Shown here piece after piece: positions 59,902-64,000 of a stretch of 64,000 nt of DNA. The position numbers and the translations under genes were made by a program. A model generated the notes under the pieces. The model was given only the letters and a program-made list of their open reading frames with translations, searched no databases and was not told the DNA's origin. Source of the DNA: Chersky-840 sp963810195 (GTDB taxonomy: Bacteria > Actinomycetota > Acidimicrobiia > Acidimicrobiales > UBA8190); NCBI GenBank assembly GCA_963810195.1, contig CAWEMO010000002.1:496001-560000 (forward strand). Direction: 5' to 3'. The number at the start of each line of letters is the position of its first letter. Position 1 is the stretch's first letter.

Positions 59902-60800
59902 GTCGAGACGACGCCCGCAGTGCCCGCCGATCCGGCTGCGCCTGCAGTGCCGGCACCGGCAGCACCTGCCACTCCCCGCCCCGGGCGCACACCGTCGTGC
60001 ACGGCCTCGGCGACGAGACGCGCCATGGTGGCCGGATCGGGGTCCTGGAAGACCACGCGCCCCACGGCGAGCCCGGCGGCTCCGCCGGCCATGGCGTCCC
60101 GGATCTCGGCGAGGACGTGCTCCCGGGAGGCGTCGCTGTCGTCCCCGGTGTCAGCCTCGGCCCCGGCGCGCCGCGGTCCGCCCAGAAAGAGGACGGGCAC
60201 TCCCACACTCGCCACGACCCGGGCCACTGCGTCCACGCGTGCCGATCCGGATGCGACGTCGGGGACGGGGACCTTGAGCACCGGGGCACCGAGATCGTGA
60301 GCCACGATCGCCGCGTACACGATCGAGTCGGTGTCGCGCGCCATCCTGCCGTCACGCCATGTCAGGGACTCCACGAGCGCTTCGAGCCCGGCGGCACGCG
60401 CCGATTCCAGGACCTTGCCCAAGAGCTCGAGCGCGGGCGCGGTCAAGGGGTCGGCCAGGTCGATGCGCGTCATGTGCTTCACGCCTGTCCATCCCTCGGC
60501 CGCAGCACGCTCGACGCTCGCCACGGCACGGTCGTCGAGCTCGAACGCGCTGGAGGCCAGTCCCGTGCGGTTGATCGACAGGTAGGTGCGGTGCCGCGGC
60601 TCGACGGCGCCGGAGGCCGCCAGGTCGCGCAGGGGCTGGGTGCTCGCCAGGATCCCGTCGCAGAACGACAGCGCGGTCGTGAGCGCCCCGAGGTACTCCT
60701 GGTACGGCTCGATGGTGATCACCCCGCGGGGGCGGTGATCGGCGGCAAGGATCACCGCCGGCGCCTCGAGTGGCCCGGTCGGCAAGGGCAACGCCGTCAC
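59898..60800 (-). CDS. class I aldolase (DeoC/LacD/DhnA superfamily)
   Basis: 300-residue TIM-barrel aldolase. Seen: AVILAADHRPRGVITIEPYQEYL, GLEALVESLTWRDG, the Schiff-base Lys in LGAPVLKVPVPDVASGS, VGVPVLFLGGPRRAG and the phosphate-binding AGGAAGLAVGRVVFQDPDP. A Gly/Ala-rich tail ends it. The GTG at 60800 overlaps the dehydrogenase stop. It probably cleaves the phosphorylated product of the FGGY kinase; the exact sugar is unknown. Confidence 0.8.
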   Translation of the reverse strand: MTALPLPTGPLEAPAVILAADHRPRGVITIEPYQEYLGALTTALSFCDGILASTQPLRDLAASGAVEPRHRTYLSINRTGLASSAFELDDRAVASVERAAAEGWTGVKHMTRIDLADPLTAPALELLGKVLESARAAGLEALVESLTWRDGRMARDTDSIVYAAIVAHDLGAPVLKVPVPDVASGSARVDAVARVVASVGVPVLFLGGPRRAGAEADTGDDSDASREHVLAEIRDAMAGGAAGLAVGRVVFQDPDPATMARLVAEAVHDGVRPGRGVAGAAGAGTAGAAGSAGTAGVVST

Positions 60801-61693
60801 TCCACCCCGGGGATCCCGGCCAGGCGGAGCACCACCTTGGCCAGGGCCGAGAAGTCCTCGCGCCCGTACCCGGCGGTCGACGCGGCGGTGAGCACCTGGC
60901 GCGCCGTGGCGGTGGAGGTCATGGGCACTCCCGCCCGCCCCGCGTAGGAGAGGGCGAGGTCGAGGTCCTTGGCCATCAGATCGGTCATGAACCCGGGTTG
61001 CCACCGGTTCGACGCCGGGCTGTCGGGGACGACACCGGGCACCGGCAGCCGGGTGCGCACCGCGACGCAGTCCCCGGTGGAGTGCACGAGCACCTCGAGC
61101 AGCTTGGCCATGTCCACGCCCGAGCGCAGCGCCAAGGCGGTGGCCTCGGCGGTGGCGACCATCTGGGCCGCGTAGATCAGGTTGTTGCAGAGCTTCACGA
61201 CCTGGCCCATCCCCGGGCCGCCCACGTGCACGATCAGACCCGCCATGGGATCGAGCGCGGGACGGGCGTCCTCGAGCGTGGCGGCGTCCCCCCCGACCAT
61301 CAGCGTGAGGGTGCCTTTCTTGGCACCCACGGTGCCCCCCGAAACCGGCACGTCGAGGTACCGCGCGCCGGCCGCCGTGACCCGGGCGTGCTGGGCCCAT
61401 TCGACGTCGGGGTCGATGGTGGAGCAGTCCACGACGATCGTGCCCGGACCGAGGGCCGGCAGCACGCCGTCCATGACCTCGACGACCTCGGGGGAGTTGG
61501 GGACGCAGAGGATGAGGACCTCGCTGGATCTCGCCACGTCGCCGACGGTGCCCCCGTCGATGGCGCCGAAGGCCATCGCCTCCTCCACCGGTGGCCTGCT
61601 GCGCGAGGCCACGGTCACCTGATGCCCGGCGGCGACGAGGTTGCGCGTCATGGGAAGGCCCATGGCTCCGAGGCCGACGAAACCCAGCTTCAC
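60797..61693 (-). CDS. 3-hydroxyisobutyrate dehydrogenase-like oxidoreductase
   Basis: 298-residue beta-hydroxyacid dehydrogenase. Seen: cofactor motif LGFVGLGAMGLPMTRNLVAAG, substrate motif DVPVSGGTVGAKKGTLTLMVGG, catalytic Lys in GMGQVVKLCNNLIYA, and DLMAKDLDLALSYAGRAGVPM. Family members oxidise hydroxyisobutyrate, reduce tartronate semialdehyde, or act on sugar-derived hydroxyacids. The last reading suits its place in the FGGY/aldolase operon. Confidence 0.88.
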   Translation of the reverse strand: MKLGFVGLGAMGLPMTRNLVAAGHQVTVASRSRPPVEEAMAFGAIDGGTVGDVARSSEVLILCVPNSPEVVEVMDGVLPALGPGTIVVDCSTIDPDVEWAQHARVTAAGARYLDVPVSGGTVGAKKGTLTLMVGGDAATLEDARPALDPMAGLIVHVGGPGMGQVVKLCNNLIYAAQMVATAEATALALRSGVDMAKLLEVLVHSTGDCVAVRTRLPVPGVVPDSPASNRWQPGFMTDLMAKDLDLALSYAGRAGVPMTSTATARQVLTAASTAGYGREDFSALAKVVLRLAGIPGVE

Positions 61694-61705
61694 GAGGACC
61701 TCCGT

Positions 61706-61759
61706 TTTCTGCCTGGTGGCTCTGTACTCGAGTTTCTGCCCAGTGCCTCAGTACTCGAT
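61706..61759. repeat. imperfect 27-bp direct repeat
   Basis: TTTCTGCC...GTACTCGA occurs at 61706-61732 and 61733-61759, in direct contact and about three quarters identical. It fills most of the 77-bp gap between the GH4 and dehydrogenase genes. Confidence 0.7.
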
Positions 61760-61770
61760 CGGTCGATGGG

Positions 61771-63117
61771 TCAGCTGAACTGGGGAAGCCACCGGGAGGT
61801 GCCCTCGAGCAGCTCCTCGACCATGGCTTCGGTGTCGCGCAGGTCGCCACGCCCGGCCAGCGGGTCGAGGGCGAAGGCCTGCTGGGCGAGGGCGCGCTCC
61901 CCTTTGAGGGCGGCCTCGACCGTCAGCTCCTGGACCGCGACGTGACGGCGCAGGAGCTCGGCGAACGGTGCCGGCGCGCGTGCGGCGTCGCGCCCGCGCA
62001 TGCCGTCGCCGTCCACGACGCAGATCGACTCCACCACGGCGTCGAGGGGAAGATCGGGGCACTGGCCCGCGTTCGGGAGGTTGAGCGGCAGCTCGCGGTG
62101 GGTGCCTGTCACCAGCGAGTCGATGACCGGTGCCACGAGCTCACCCGAGTCCCAGGTGGCGAGCTCCTCCTTGCCGGCGAGGACCGCGTCGACCTCGGCG
62201 ATGTAGCCGTCCTGGTGCTCTTCCCGGCGTGATATCGGGGTCAGCTCGATGCCCCAGGCCGCCCCCCAGCCCGACTCCTCGGTGAGCACTCCCGGCATGA
62301 ACTCGGCGAGGTGCCGGTCGTTGGCCCCGAGCAGCGCCCCCCAGCGGTCGAGGAGGGTCAGCTTGAGCAGGTGGCGCCGGGCGAAGTCGAGCTTCGAGAA
62401 CGGCTCCGCCTCGGGTTGCCCCGGCGAGGGCGCCAGCGCGTCGAGGCCGCCCAGCTCCTGCACCATCTCGGCCAGCAATTCGAATCCGTCGGCACCGTCG
62501 ACGTCGACCTCGCAGATCACGGGGAAGTGGTTGACGCCCTCGATGACGGGGCGCACCGCGGTGTGGGGCTTCTGGAAGGCGATGGCCAGGTCCATGCAGA
62601 AGCCGCCGACCTCGTGGCACAGTCCGACGGTCTTGACCCTGGTCTCCCGGCACACGGTGCGCGTGAGCGTCGTCATCGGGTTGGTGATGTTGAGGAGCCA
62701 GGCGTCGGGGCACTGGTCCTCCATGTCGTGTCCGATGCCGGCGAGCACGGGGATGTTGCGCAGCGCCCGGTTGATCCCCCCGGGGCCGACGCTGTCGCCC
62801 ACCGACTGCTGGATGCCGTGCCGGGCGGGCACGTCGATGTCGACGGCCATGCTCTTGAACCCGCCCGTCGAGATCGTCACGACCACGAAGTCGGCGCCGT
62901 CGAGGGCCCGGCGCTGGTCCGTGGTCGAGGACACCGTCACCTTGGATCCGAGCTTGTCGTCGGCGATGCGGGCGATGGCCTCCATCTTCTGGAGGGGGGC
63001 GGGATCGATGTCCTCGAGGACCAGGTGCATCCCGGCCAGCGACGGGGTACCCAGGAGGTCGGTGATCAGCTTGGGTGACCACTGGTAGCTGCCGCCGCCG
63101 ATGATTGTGACCTGCAT
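61771..63117 (-). CDS. glycoside hydrolase family 4 enzyme (second copy)
   Basis: 448-residue GH4 enzyme. Seen: VTIIGGGSYQWSPKLITDLLGTP, STGGFKSMAVDIDVPARHGIQQSVGDSVGPGGINRALRNIPV (in part), NITNPMTTLTRTVCRE, metal-ligand Cys in GLCHEVGG and His in EGVNHFPVI. It is a diverged paralogue of the GH4 at 43963-45354, with His after the Cys motif and the classical CHE triplet. It heads the operon that continues with the dehydrogenase, aldolase, kinase and LarA-like genes, and so may open a glycoside catabolic route. Confidence 0.9.
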   Translation of the reverse strand: MQVTIIGGGSYQWSPKLITDLLGTPSLAGMHLVLEDIDPAPLQKMEAIARIADDKLGSKVTVSSTTDQRRALDGADFVVVTISTGGFKSMAVDIDVPARHGIQQSVGDSVGPGGINRALRNIPVLAGIGHDMEDQCPDAWLLNITNPMTTLTRTVCRETRVKTVGLCHEVGGFCMDLAIAFQKPHTAVRPVIEGVNHFPVICEVDVDGADGFELLAEMVQELGGLDALAPSPGQPEAEPFSKLDFARRHLLKLTLLDRWGALLGANDRHLAEFMPGVLTEESGWGAAWGIELTPISRREEHQDGYIAEVDAVLAGKEELATWDSGELVAPVIDSLVTGTHRELPLNLPNAGQCPDLPLDAVVESICVVDGDGMRGRDAARAPAPFAELLRRHVAVQELTVEAALKGERALAQQAFALDPLAGRGDLRDTEAMVEELLEGTSRWLPQFS

Positions 63118-63157
63118 GTCGTCATCCTCCCACGACGGGGTCCCCGGGCACCTTTCG

Positions 63158-63171
63158 TAGAACAGGTTCTA
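63158..63171. promoter_or_regulatory. KstR-like palindromic operator
   Basis: TAGAACAGGTTCTA is a perfect 14-bp palindrome with a 2-bp centre and fits TnnAACnnGTTnnA, the operator type of KstR-family TetR repressors that control sterol and acyl-CoA catabolism in actinobacteria. It overlaps TATACT (63170-63175), a good -10 box for the thiolase gene. It lies between the divergent GH4 and thiolase genes. Confidence 0.6.
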
Positions 63172-63269
63172 TACTCGGACTTCTCAGGGCTCTCCGCTCA
63201 ACGCGGGAATCTCGCTCACCCCGGGCCTCTCGCGCAACCGGCTTCACTCGATTCCCTCGGAGGTAGGCA

Positions 63270-64000
63270 ATGGCACGACCGGTGATCGTCGAGGCGGTGC
63301 GCACCCCCATCGGCAAGCGCAACGGATGGCTGTCGGGGTTCCACGCCGCCGAACTGCTCGCCACGGCCCAGGTGGAGCTCGTCAAGCGTGCCGGGATCGA
63401 GCCGTCGGAGGTCGAGCAGATCGTGGGCGGGTGCGTCACCCAGGCCGGCGAGCAGGCCTCCAACGTCACCCGCACGGCCTGGCTGAGCATGGGGATGCCC
63501 TACGAGACCGCCGCCACCACCATCGACTGCCAGTGCGGGTCGGCTCAGCAGGCCAACCACTTCGTCGCCAACCTCGTGGAGGCCGGCGCCATCGAGGTGG
63601 GGATCGCCTGCGGGATCGAGGCCATGAGCCGGGTGGGGTTGGGGGCCAACGCCCTGAACGGGCCCGGCAGCTCGCGCCCGCCGGAGTTCCCCTGGGACAT
63701 GCCCGACCAGTTCGGCGCCGCGGAGCGGATCGCCAAGAAGTACGGAATCACCCGTGAAGACGTCGACGCGCTCGGGCTCGCCTCCCAGCAGAAGGCGGCG
63801 CGCGCCTGGGAGGAGGGCCGCTTCGACCGCGAGGTGTTCGCAATCGACGCGCCCGTGGTGGGCCCCGACGGCCCGACCGGCGAGCGCCAGCACGTACGGC
63901 GCGACCAGGGGCTGCGTGACACCACGGCCGAAGGCCTGGCCGGGTTGAAGCCGGTGATCCCCGACGGCATCCACACCGCGGGCAACTCTTCGCAGATCTC
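63270..64000 (+). CDS. thiolase (acetyl-CoA acyltransferase), truncated by the window end
   Basis: The first 243 residues of a thiolase. Seen: PVIVEAVRTPIGKRNGWLSGFHAAELLA, GGCVTQAGEQASNVTRTAWLSMGMP, and the acyl-binding Cys89 in TIDCQCGSAQQANHF, then GIEAMSRVGLG. ATG 63270 follows a strong GGAGGTAGGC. The frame is open to the end of the window; the C-terminal His and Cys sites are outside it. It either degrades acyl-CoA chains or joins acetyl-CoA units. The KstR-like site upstream favours a degradative role. Confidence 0.92.
   Translation, partial: MARPVIVEAVRTPIGKRNGWLSGFHAAELLATAQVELVKRAGIEPSEVEQIVGGCVTQAGEQASNVTRTAWLSMGMPYETAATTIDCQCGSAQQANHFVANLVEAGAIEVGIACGIEAMSRVGLGANALNGPGSSRPPEFPWDMPDQFGAAERIAKKYGITREDVDALGLASQQKAARAWEEGRFDREVFAIDAPVVGPDGPTGERQHVRRDQGLRDTTAEGLAGLKPVIPDGIHTAGNSSQI

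Overview
The window is high-GC DNA of about 70%, with dense gene packing, GTG starts and 4-bp gene overlaps, and enzymes that resemble actinobacterial families (SerC, long two-domain SerA, IlvN, LeuA). The secreted L,D-transpeptidase with YWLVAADGGVFSFGDA-type repeats, and the Liv transporter dialect, point to the class Acidimicrobiia or a close relative. This placement is inference from protein style, not from a marker gene.

Positions 1-25,540 are chromosomal core, centred on branched-chain amino acid and serine synthesis. They hold a methyltransferase, ilvB-ilvN-ilvC, tldD-pmbA, serC/aspC (divergent), serA, an ECF-type sigma factor with a split zinc-finger anti-sigma, a DUF4349 protein, leuA, mscL, greA-leuC-leuD, leuB-ilvE-cimA and a hypothetical gene. 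ilvB, leuA and leuB are each preceded by the same kind of control element. A promoter sits about 10 nt before a tiny leader peptide rich in Leu, Val or Ile. A hairpin abuts its stop codon, and an intrinsic terminator follows, as in ribosome-mediated attenuation.

Positions 25,589-38,511 are accessory. A frameshifted alpha/beta hydrolase and an acyl-CoA dehydrogenase (ACAD) are followed by a lower-GC stretch rich in damaged genes: a PIN-toxin remnant, a frameshifted SDR-DUF2867 protein and a broken hypothetical. A phosphotransferase and an FAD monooxygenase come next, then a decayed copy of the ACAD 3' end. After it come an MGT-type glycosyltransferase, an RsbRD-like protein, an SDR and a DHA2-type exporter. 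Several of these families include antibiotic-modifying or exporting enzymes. At about 38,350 two truncated genes (a PQQ propeller and a VOC protein) meet tail to tail.

Positions 38,517-43,962 hold the L,D-transpeptidase, an IS256-family insertion sequence, a gene-poor repeat stretch and a secreted NHL-repeat protein.

Positions 43,963-64,000 are devoted to sugar and organic-acid use and transport. They contain a GH4 enzyme, a NagB-like isomerase, a propeller lipoprotein (GH43-like) with an in-frame stop, an esterase, and a Liv-type substrate-binding protein. A TauD-like dioxygenase follows, then a rebuilt Liv transporter in which LivH and LivM are fused and the LivF ATPase is fused to a complete MFS transporter. 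The next genes are a LarA-like racemase, an FGGY kinase, a class I aldolase, a 3-hydroxyisobutyrate dehydrogenase-like enzyme and a second GH4. The window ends inside a thiolase gene that carries a KstR-like operator upstream.

Several genes carry single-base frameshifts or one nonsense codon within otherwise well-conserved frames. Real decay, programmed recoding and assembly errors cannot be separated from the sequence alone. No rRNA, tRNA or CRISPR was recognised.
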